Source of the DNA: Exophiala sp. HKRS030
Taxonomy: Eukaryota > Ascomycota > Eurotiomycetes > Chaetothyriales > Herpotrichiellaceae
Length of the DNA: 64,000 nt
Assembly (NCBI GenBank): GCA_023897205.1
Contig: JAHWDD010000005.1
Location: 1,240,001-1,304,000 of the forward strand
Direction of reading: 5' to 3'
Below are positions 44,701 to 53,097 of this stretch, one piece after another; position 1 is the first letter of the stretch, and every line of letters starts with the position of its first letter. The translations under genes were made by a program, and so were the position numbers. A model generated the notes under the pieces. It was not told where the DNA came from and made no database searches. It saw only the letters and a program-made list of their open reading frames with translations.

Positions 44701-45472
44701 TATACCATGGATTAGTGTAGCCTTACTCGCGGGATGGCACGCATGTACATGGGTGCCGGATACTAAAAGACACGAACCTTGATGTATGAAGCATGACCAA
44801 TGGGTCCCATCTTGCCTTTTCCATCGCCCTGTTGTAGCCAAATGCATGAGTTGGTTCATCCTTCAACAACTCAAATTGTGATGGAGTAACGTATAAGGTG
44901 TCGTTCCAACTCTCCGTCTGACAACCGTTCGTGTTCAAGGCTTTTGGAAGCCTATTTGCGACCAACGCCTCCACTTTTAGCTTCAACTCGGTCGCACAAA
45001 GCCATTTATGACAGTCTGCCTCCTTCATAACAGCATATTGTGCCTCGTCACTGTTTCTAGGTGAGAGATATAACATCTTCTGCCTGTCAGCATCGTGAAA
45101 CTCGGTCAAAAGTCTTGTCTTTTCCTGGTTTCAGCTTACCTGAAAGCCAGCCTTGATGGCTGCAAGGGCAAAGATGATGTACCTGGTGTCGGGAGGGCCA
45201 AGGTATGCCAGAGGCTCAAATGATCGAAGTCTACATGATCCAATGGTATTCTGCATCCAATACGCAGCCCGGTCAATAGCGTAGCTGAACCGCCGGTATG
45301 TTATGTCTTCATATCCAGCGCTGGCTGTTTGAGGATTGACAGGTATTGAACCCCATATCTTATGTGGTTCTCTCGATGCCCGATCAGCGACTAGATTGGG
45401 TAGAAGTCTAGGCAACGGGAGAGTAATAGCTCCTGATTTGGCTGCAACCAATGGAACAGCTTCCTTTGCCAT
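41797..45472 (-). CDS. NRPS-like carboxylic-acid reductase (adenylation-thiolation-reductase, A-T-R)
   Basis: Non-canonical NRPS-like enzyme that activates a carboxylic acid as adenylate, loads it on a phosphopantetheine arm and reduces it to an aldehyde or alcohol. Start MAKEAVPLVAAKSGAITLPL. Exons join at AAIKAGFQ-MLYLSPRNS, HTSSTTGLPKLIPLT (A3 core, intron about 44701-44779) and MPLFH-AGGVLLGL. Adenylation continues with HFIGTTEVG, RTRGRADDVIVLSNGEKLNP and ends near RTPKLSVRRK. The thiolation motif is DLFMQGMDSLHVV, with Ser for the phosphopantetheine. The reductase domain has VILTGSTGSLGSHILEKL and GYGESKYIAE (Tyr-x3-Lys). No condensation domain. About 1,100 residues, the expected size. 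No PTS1 (ends NGSVL). It could reduce or release an acid intermediate of the island. Confidence 0.9.
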
Positions 45473-46072
45473 GTTATGAATATCTGAAGGTTGTGTAAGA
45501 AAGGAAGTCAGTTGGACAATCCACAGCTTCGTTTATGCAAAGCCAGGTCAGTATAGGTGTGCGACTCGATGACTCTCGAAATCGAACTATACCACAGAAG
45601 TATCATAAAATACTCATGTAACTTGATTTGTGCCGAACAGGTTTCCGAATCAAATTTCCGGCCAGGGGTTGTACAGCCGTTGCTTGAGAGATTTAGAAAT
45701 GCTTCGGGATGTATCCGGAATCCAGACAGAGCACAAGGATTTAATGTCACCAGCAAGGGTAATGAATTGTAGAAAGAAACAAGTACATCCCGAATTGTGT
45801 TCATTGTGATGACAATTGCATATGGCCGGTATGATTATAGTGCATTTCCGGACTGGAGCTTTCCAGATCCCACCCGGGCTGGAGATGTTGCTGCCCCGTG
45901 TCCCGATCAATATCGACGTAGCAAAGCATGTTGAGGATCCGTTGGCTATATAGATACTCAATCTAAAATCCAAGAGACTATAAAGGCCTAGGGGCAAGTT
46001 TCCTTCCAGTATCGCGTTTTCTAGACATTGATAGTAAAGAATATCCATTTCCGGAGGATATCTTCCTAAGTG
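45473..46072. promoter_or_regulatory. Promoter region of A-T-R gene
   Basis: 600 bases between the A-T-R start (minus strand) and the SDR-3 stop. TTTCCGAATC at 45651 and AATTTCCGGCC at 45655-45668 lie about 180 bases upstream of the A-T-R start; TTTCCGGA recurs near 45846 and 46049. Open frames on both strands are not gene-like. Confidence 0.35.
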
Positions 46073-47122
46073 CTAGTATGCTGATGTCCTACCACCATCA
46101 ACCGTGATAGATGACGCAGTGATATGACTGGCCATTGAACTTGCTAGGAAAATGCACGTGTCCGCCACTTCGTCCGCCAGCGCGAGCCTGCCTAAGGGGG
46201 TATTGTACATATTTGCAGGTGCCCATACCTCTGAGTGGGTCGACGGCGGCGTTTCCTGTTCTTGATGCTGTAGCTGTGCCCGCCGAGCTGCTATCATTGG
46301 TGTCTCGACCAAGCCAGGGCAGACGGCGTTGACCCTTACCAAGTCTTTGGCGTGGTCAATGCCAGCCGCCTTGGTGATCCCCATGACTGTATGCTTGGAG
46401 GCCACATATGGGAAGAGGTCCGGTATGACATTCGTCGCGCAGGTCGACGCAATGTTGACTATACTTCCTCTTTGGGCTCGAAGCGGACTGTGAGAGTCAA
46501 TAGTGACCCGAGGATCCTGTTCCAGCATTGCTCGAATTTCGAACTGTGTGCATAATGCCAATCCCCTAGCATTGATAGCTTGAATGTTGTCGTATTCCTG
46601 CATCGGATAGGTCGCTGTTGCAACGCGTGCTTTGCAGGAGATCTACCATCATCTCAGAACAAGCTAGAAACCTCGGCCAAAGAAGAAGGATAAAGATATA
46701 CATACTCCTGCAACGTTAAAGGCTGTAAGAGATATGTTGGTCAGCCTGAACACAACAGAAAAACATCCACATTGAAACCCCACAAACGCGGAAAATGGTG
46801 TGTTTCCTAACCATAGTCAAGCCTCCCGAAAGCTTCCAAAGTGCTCAGAACCAAATTCTCTGCTGGCGTGCTCTCGCTAACGTCAACATCCACCGTGAGG
46901 ACCTTTAGATGGCTATTAATCTCTTTTACCAGACATTCTGTCTGCTTGACATCCTCAAAGTTCCTATCAGCAATTGTAATAGCTCGGCATCCACTGGCCG
47001 CGCATGCGAGGGCGACAGCTCGTCCTATACCGGACCCTATTGACATTAGTCGACATGAAATATGAACATAGAACACTAATCATACCTGCTCCGGTAACAA
47101 GCGCAGTGCCTTTGAGCAGCAT
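46073..47122 (-). CDS. Short-chain dehydrogenase SDR-3 (contains a 17-nt micro-exon)
   Basis: SDR of about 280 residues. Start MLLKGTALVTGA, intron, then GSGIGRAVALACAASG (cofactor motif TGAGSGIG) and ADRN as the acidic specificity residue. The conserved NNAG-like loop AFNVAG is encoded by a 17-base exon (46706-46722) between introns of 89 and 63 bases, joining GRLDY to ISCKARVATATYPM. Catalytic Ser lies in VNIASTCA and the Tyr/Lys pair in YVASK. It ends TVDGGRTSAY. The micro-exon keeps frame on both sides and restores the family loop. No targeting signal. It is upstream of, and co-directional with, the A-T-R gene. Confidence 0.85.
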
Positions 47123-47603
47123 CGTGGGCGGTAGTAAGTACCTTTCATGGATCTGAAGATATTGAACAATGTTACAATGTTGGTATACGGAAATATTCGT
47201 GGCATGCCTCTTCGTGTCGGAACTCGGAAACAAGACCGCGGAAGGCCTGCGTCCACCATACTCGAAAGCCTCGCGCATGTCTTGCGAGAAATCCGTAGAC
47301 GGCAGAAATAGGGAGAACCCGATAACAGAATTAACTCAGGCAAATGATTTAACCAATACTAGCAATAGCAAGCATTGAATCTATCTACAACAGCAGCGGT
47401 GAACTAGCCCAGGGTCAAGGCGAAGCTAATCCTGTTGGGATGCTGTTTCTTATCGTGTCATTGATTTTAGTTTCGAAACCGAAGGTGGAACACGCATGAA
47501 TGCCTATACTCAGCGTGCAGTCCAGGTTATTTGTGTAAATGCGCCCATGACTGGAACATCTTTACATCGAGTCTTTCTGTTTTCTTTTCTTCACTTTTTC
47601 ATC
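47123..47603. other. Intergenic region SDR-3 / esterase
   Basis: About 480 bases: SDR-3 promoter and the 3' UTR of the esterase. ATACGGAAATATTCGT near 47185 and GTCGGAACTCGGAAAC near 47216 are CGGAA-rich. No gene seen. Confidence 0.4.
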
Positions 47604-48704
47604 CTACATCAGCTTCCCGTCCAGAAAGGTTGTGATTCTCTCCAAACCTTCGTCGTGCGTGTCGTTGAATCTATATAGAGTAAATGCATGGAAACCTTCA
47701 TCGACCACGTCCAATTGGACATCATTTCCCGCTTGCTGCCATTTTATGGCCATGAAAATACTGTCGTCCAACAGAGGATCGACAGTGCCGACCAAGAATT
47801 GAGCCGGTGGCAGGTTTCGTAGGTCGGCATATAACGGTGAGAGTCTTGGACTTTTCCGCTCAGCCACAGGAACATGTCCGAAGGCGTTCTCTGTGAATTT
47901 CTCAGAGTGCTCTTTGCTGAGGAAGATCGAACGCTCATGAGACAACACGGAAGGAGTGTAAGTAAGGTCAAATATGCCATAGCTGGAGCATATCGCACCC
48001 AGGCTTGACTCGACATCGATGTTGTGCTCGTCACGGAGCGCCAGAGCCACGGAGACTGACAGCCAGCCACCTGCTGATTCTCCACCCAAAACTCGTAGCG
48101 ATGAACCAAGAGCGCGGGCTCCTTCCTCTGAGAGCGTGTATAGAGCAGCATCGACGCAGTCGTTGAGTGCCGCAGGGTGTGGATGCTCAGGGGCGAGGCG
48201 ATACTCGACAGATACCATTGTCAATCCAAGAGCCTCGCTCAATTCTGTCAAGTATGGATCGTAGCTTGCATTGGATCCGATGGCGAAGCCCCCTACTCCT
48301 CTCAGTCAGTTCTGTGAAGGGGAGCCGTCTTGAAAGGAAAAGGCATTGCTCTATACACTAGGGGTTCGGCTCTAGGAGAGAGACGATTGTACCACGCACG
48401 TACCAGCATGAAAATGAAGCCACACCCCCCTGGCAGACCTGGTCTCCGGTTTGATGATTCGAAGCTCAATTTGATGGTCATCTCGTCCCAAGATATTTAC
48501 AAAGGTGGCCTTTTCATTCAACACGGGCTTTGGAAATCCGTGGGAGCCCTGTCGTCGCGCCAGTCTATATTCCTCAACAGTAGGCCAACTGTACCATGGA
48601 AGGCTCTCTTGCTGTTCTTGCTCGATTTTTGAGAGGACAGCTTGACGCGCCTTGCGAACAGCATCGGAGATGGGGTGAGTATGTGGGTTCAGACGGGAAT
48701 CCAT
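47604..48704 (-). CDS. HSL-type alpha/beta hydrolase (esterase/lactonase candidate)
   Basis: Serine hydrolase of the hormone-sensitive-lipase family. Start MDSRLNPHTHPISDAVRKA (an in-frame ATG at 48746 adds 14 residues). The intron near 48270-48410 rebuilds the oxyanion motif HFHAGGF, a variant of HGGG. Then comes YRLAPEHPHPAAL, the nucleophile elbow GGESAGGWL, the acid in TVDPLLDD and the catalytic His in EGFHAF. All triad residues are present. Length about 345 residues, usual for the family. No targeting signal (ends DGKLM). In an island with two BVMOs an esterase that opens lactones or esters is expected, which is why I suggest that role. It is an inference. Confidence 0.88.
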
Positions 48705-48830
48705 ATTGACTATCTCTTGTTGAAGGTGTTGCTGTGAGAGCGACACGTGTAGTTGAATCTGATGGAAATATATGAGGGATACGGCTTGTCATTCGGAAAT
48801 GTCAAGTCACTATTCTCGGTAAATAAGCAC

Positions 48831-48845
48831 TCGGAATGTTTCCGA
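48831..48845. promoter_or_regulatory. Inverted CGG-N7-CCG repeat upstream of esterase gene
   Basis: TCGGAATGTTTCCGA, about 130 bases upstream of the esterase start; six-base arms and a CGG-N7-CCG layout. A second near-palindrome, CATTCGGAAATG, lies at 48790. Candidate zinc-cluster site only; similar repeats occur by chance. Confidence 0.25.
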
Positions 48846-49168
48846 TGAGGCGATTCCCGTTATTAAGTATCACTATGAGGCAGTGGCAAGAGTTCCGACT
48901 TGTTCGTGTTTATTATCACTCGAGCGTGGTTGCGATGATCCACAGTTTTCGATGTGGATGTATGCTACAAGGCGTTTCGTATTTGGATAGTTACCTATCA
49001 GACCCTGTCCAGTCTTCCCTCGCAATGGAAGATTTGCTCGTTGGAGTCATCCTTAACTCACATTTCCATTTTCAGTTGCTCTCATGAAACAATTTTGCCA
49101 GGGACTGACCGTGTGCTTCTTGTTAGTTCAGTCCTGCTAATCCCCAGACCATACTGGTTTCGGGGCGT

Positions 49169-50146
49169 TCATTGAAAACCTCCATCTATATTGATAGTCT
49201 ATTATAGCTTTTATTAGTTGAATGATCTTTCCCTATGAGAAATTGAGGTCGGCGGAAGGGGGGCTGCATTACACTTCCTGTAATATAGCTCGACATATCA
49301 CTCAGCAAGAAGAGCAATAGCTTCGCAACTTCTTCAGGCTGGCCGGTCCTCTTCAAAGCCGTCTTCTGTGCCACCAATTGGTTTACTCTCTCGGGATCCC
49401 CGATTGCGTGAAGGAGGGGGGTATTGATGAAACCTCTGTTGTGAACAATAGCTGTCAGATCTTCTTCTGTACTTTGTCCCGAGATGCATTCGAACTTCTT
49501 CACAAGAACTCACGGAGCAACAGCGTTGACCCTGATCCCACGTGCTCCTCCTTGCTGTGCAGCACTCTTGCTCAGGCCGATGACACCCCATTTGGCAGCT
49601 CCGTAGGGCGCATTTGTCGCCGACCCCATTTGACCGGCAATACTGGAGGCGTTCACGATACTTCCATTGTCTTTGATATACTTCAACTCAGCCTTTATCG
49701 AGTTTTTGACACCGTTCAGATTGACTCCTAGCATGAAGTCCCAATCTTCATCTTCAATGATGTTCAGGGAGTATCCTGTTCCCTTCCATCCCTGTGTTCC
49801 GATTGTACCCGCCAAGTTTGCGGCACCGTCGATTCCACCGAAGCGGTCAGATGTCGTCTTGACAGCCTCCTCGACATGAGAATAGTTGGTGACGTCTACC
49901 TGAAAAGCAAGTGTCTCTCCTCCTTTCAGTTTGGAAGCTTCGGCGACCACGTCGTCAGGTTTGACAATATCCAAGAGCCCTGAAACCCCGTCAGTTACCA
50001 ACCTCAGCCAGTCATTCGCCGATGGGTGCGAAAACATTACCCAGGTTGGCGCCCTGTTCCGCCAACATCAGCGCAGTCGCACGCCCTTGACCAGAGTTGG
50101 CGCCTGTGATGATGAACGTCTTTCCTCTGAGGTCGTCGTATGACAT
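49169..50146 (-). CDS. Short-chain dehydrogenase SDR-4 (paralogue of SDR-2)
   Basis: Classical SDR of about 265 residues. Start MSYDDLRGKTFIITGANSGQGRATAL. An intron (about 49981-50030) joins GANLG to LLDIVKPDD. Then DGAANLAGTIG, NGSIVNASSIAGQMGS and catalytic YGAAK. Introns near 49409-49506 (NAVAP-G) and 49196-49275 are needed; the second gives the ending GSTINIDGGFQ. The last two introns interrupt the same codons as in SDR-2. It also shares the GANSGxGRATAL and GLLDI blocks, so the two genes probably arose by duplication inside or near the island. No targeting signal seen. Reading through the last intron would give a longer, non-SDR tail. Confidence 0.87.
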
Positions 50147-50644
50147 TCTTGCGGGTGTGGGTGATTAGATTTTCTTGAAAGTTCAAAGGTAGTTAGTTCT
50201 CAGTGAAGCAAAGTCATCGACTCCTGACCAAAGCCATAATGGGATCACTCTATCACAGCAGAGAAGACCATTGTATATTCCGATCGGTGCTTCTCTCCGC
50301 ACCATCACAGGCTATGGCCGGGTATCAGGTCTGTTATCCTTGAGTAACGAGCGGGGGTAATGGTAGACCTTGTCAGTTCTCGGTATTGCATCTTCATTCC
50401 TGGTTTTTGTTCCGACTGCTACAGTCCCGAGGTTTCCATCGACTCCTTCACTACTCTGCAGGGACTTGGCATGACAAGGGACTGTATCGCTCCTACTAAC
50501 AACAAATATCGGAGCAGATCGTTTACAAAGACTTACAAAGACTTACAAAGGGAAATGGTTCACGATGTGACAATCTATGCATGTTCTACTTCAATGCTAC
50601 GTATCGCAGATGCTCGCAGATGCCCGCAGAGCGTATGATTGGTC
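50147..50644. other. Intergenic region SDR-4 / ferric reductase
   Basis: About 500 bases holding the SDR-4 promoter and a 3' UTR. It includes two short tandem repeats near its right end (next entry). Confidence 0.4.
50523..50633. repeat. Two short 10-bp tandem repeats
   Basis: TTACAAAGAC is repeated 2.8 times at 50523-50550, and TCGCAGATGC with variants three times at 50604-50633. Both have a 10-base period. Simple repeats in non-coding DNA; no function claimed. Confidence 0.7.
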
Positions 50645-52303
50645 CTAACTCCCTCCGAATCCAAACACTTCCTCGATCCATCTCAATTTGATACCTGATG
50701 CATTGACATGCCTCCCCATTGCTTTCCTCAGATCCGCCGACAATGACGCTGGCCCACAGACAAAGACATTAACCTCGTCGGCATTGAAGTCATGTTGACC
50801 ACCTGCAGCTGAGGCAGCGAAAAAGTTGTCCACCATTGGAGCAATACTTGGTCTTTCCCCGAGTGTGTGTATCTTGAATCCAAGCAATTTTCCTCCCCCT
50901 GACACCATGTTCGAGTCTTGCGTAGGTGCAAGACTCATGTTAGCACTTTCACCTGTAACGTAGACATCAACGTCCATCTCTGTAACGGGTAAATGGCGTC
51001 GCAAAACCTCAACACCCCAAGCAGCATCCGCAACACTCTTCACAAGCCATACCATCTTGACGTTCCTCTGAACTCCTTGTCGCCTGGCTTTGCTCAATAG
51101 CGCCATGTACAACGGTAATGTGTACGTAGCACCGACACCCCCAGCGATAAGTAACACCGGACCCGTCGTCTCGACATTGACCAACCTGTCAACATGATCA
51201 CCGGCATCACCATAAGGTCCTTCGACCCGGATGTCGACCTTTTTTCCCGTCTTCGCCACCTCCGCCAACCATTTGGTCCCCGGTCCACCTAACCTTCTCA
51301 CCACAAGCATCACCTCGACTACACCATCCTTTGGATGTGAGTCTGTCACGCTCACAACCGTAAACGGGTTCTTCACGCCACCCCCGTCCGGGGCGTGCAC
51401 ATACACGTGCTGACCCGGCGTCGCCTTTGCGAGTCTCCCACCCTGTCGCACGCTCATCTTCACTTGGACCAATTGCCGTGTTGTATTCGAACCGGTAGTT
51501 CCCTGTAGATCCTCACTCCTCACCTGGACGACCTCCCCGGCCCAGAATCTCCTCGTGACCACGTTCAACACCCACACCACGGCCACTTGACCCACGTACA
51601 GCCTGGTCCATTTGACGTGCCAAAAGACAAACACAGGCAGTGCAAGTGCCAGGACGATATGGCTTCTCCAAAACAGGGCATGGTAAGCCCTTCTCCGGAC
51701 AGCCGGCAGGCTCAACACCCCCAGGAAATTGACGGTCCAAAACGCCAACAACCCGAACCTGACGTCCCAGTCACGAACGCGTTTCTCCAACCATCCCATC
51801 TTTGCAAAGAACCTCAAATACAAGACGGCATGTATACCCAAAAACAAATGCACCACCCGCCCCAAAAAGCGATGGTACACGTTGACCTTTTCGTGGCTCA
51901 ATCCCGTGGCGGCCGCGACGGGACTAAGTGCTGTCCACTTCACGCTCATCAGGTACTGCAAGGGCATCTGACTGACGCCGACGTGGCCAAACGCTTTGGT
52001 GAGGTGCATGTAATCTTCCCCCGTGCCGCGGAAGACCAAGAACAAGAGCCACGCCGTGTACGCGAGTCCAAACAACTGCACGGACAGAGGACCGAATTCG
52101 GAAACGTACGTCGTTTCGAGAACCCAGCCGATCCGTCTCAATTCTCGAGTGCCAGGGGACCAAAAGAGTAATCGGCGACACACATAAACCACCACCAACA
52201 AGACGACCGGACTGAGCCACGCATGCCACCCTGCTCGATCGAGGGCGTGGCGCCGGGCTTCAATTTGTTCCGGTGACAGATTGACAAATTTATAAGTCAT
52301 CAT
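50645..52303 (-). CDS. Ferric-reductase-like transmembrane oxidoreductase (Aim14-like)
   Basis: Membrane flavocytochrome of the ferric reductase/NADPH oxidase group, moving electrons from NADPH through FAD and heme across a membrane. Start chosen at MMTYKFVNLSPEQIEARRH (52303), which fits the family; the frame is open to 52531, but the extra 76 residues look like 5' UTR. About six hydrophobic helices; heme-ligand His candidates lie in NVYHRFLGRVVHLFLGIHA and RRRAYHALFWRSHIVL. FAD site NPFTVVSV and GPYGDAG, NADPH site LLIAGGVGATYTLPLY and VFVCGPASLSADLRKA. It ends EEVFGFGGS, and one exon covers all. About 550 residues. At the right edge of the island; membership is uncertain. Confidence 0.85.
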   Translation of the reverse strand: MMTYKFVNLSPEQIEARRHALDRAGWHAWLSPVVLLVVVYVCRRLLFWSPGTRELRRIGWVLETTYVSEFGPLSVQLFGLAYTAWLLFLVFRGTGEDYMHLTKAFGHVGVSQMPLQYLMSVKWTALSPVAAATGLSHEKVNVYHRFLGRVVHLFLGIHAVLYLRFFAKMGWLEKRVRDWDVRFGLLAFWTVNFLGVLSLPAVRRRAYHALFWRSHIVLALALPVFVFWHVKWTRLYVGQVAVVWVLNVVTRRFWAGEVVQVRSEDLQGTTGSNTTRQLVQVKMSVRQGGRLAKATPGQHVYVHAPDGGGVKNPFTVVSVTDSHPKDGVVEVMLVVRRLGGPGTKWLAEVAKTGKKVDIRVEGPYGDAGDHVDRLVNVETTGPVLLIAGGVGATYTLPLYMALLSKARRQGVQRNVKMVWLVKSVADAAWGVEVLRRHLPVTEMDVDVYVTGESANMSLAPTQDSNMVSGGGKLLGFKIHTLGERPSIAPMVDNFFAASAAGGQHDFNADEVNVFVCGPASLSADLRKAMGRHVNASGIKLRWIEEVFGFGGS

Positions 52304-53097
52304 ACTTGCTGATTGCCGTTCTTCGTTCGTGTTGTTGTTTTCGTTGGATTTAGGATTTTGACCGACAAGAATGGCTTCTGTTGTGAAATTGACTCGACAA
52401 GTCCTCGCTCTCACTCCTAACACTGACAATTCATACTCGTCCTCAAAAAACCCTGGGAAACAAAAGACCGAGCACTCTCTTCTGCAAGGAAACGTGTTCA
52501 AACAACCTTGACGCATCCTCCTACGAAGCACTCGTACGAGAAGTATTAATAATATGTCAACGGCACGGGTACAAGTAGTCCGACGTCCGTGGCGCTAATA
52601 AGATAAGAAAAAGGCGAGGCTGGCAAGAAGAGGAGAGGAGGCCCGAATCATCCTCCATACACACTCCCTGTCACAGAGACAAACCAGATACTTTGGCCAT
52701 GAACTCAGAGAACTCTACCCAAGTTGTATCATTCATTAAAGAAGTCAAACTATTCCGTACTCCGTAGGATATTCGATCAGAACGACTGGCAAGCATTCGC
52801 TATGCTCATTTGATATATCGCTACACAAATAAACAAACCCAAATTACGAATGCCCATTGGCCAAAGTCCATGAAATCATAAACGCATAAACATAAACCCA
52901 CAACGCCATTCAAATGCCATCATCACCAAACACAATAAGCCAAATGTTGACTTGCGATGCAAAGGATCCAAAATGGATACTCGATTATAGCCAGTAAAGC
53001 AAGGCACCAGAGTCGTTACCGTCGTTAAAAATCATCCGTCTCCCATCTCCAATCAATAACATACTGCACCACTCTTGATTCTCACCCTACAGGTTCT
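52304..53097. other. Intergenic region ferric reductase / glycogenin
   Basis: About 790 bases: promoter of the reductase gene and 3' end of glycogenin. TTCCGTACTCCGTAGG at 52753 contains TACTCCGTA. AT-rich towards 52800-53000; no gene seen. Confidence 0.4.
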
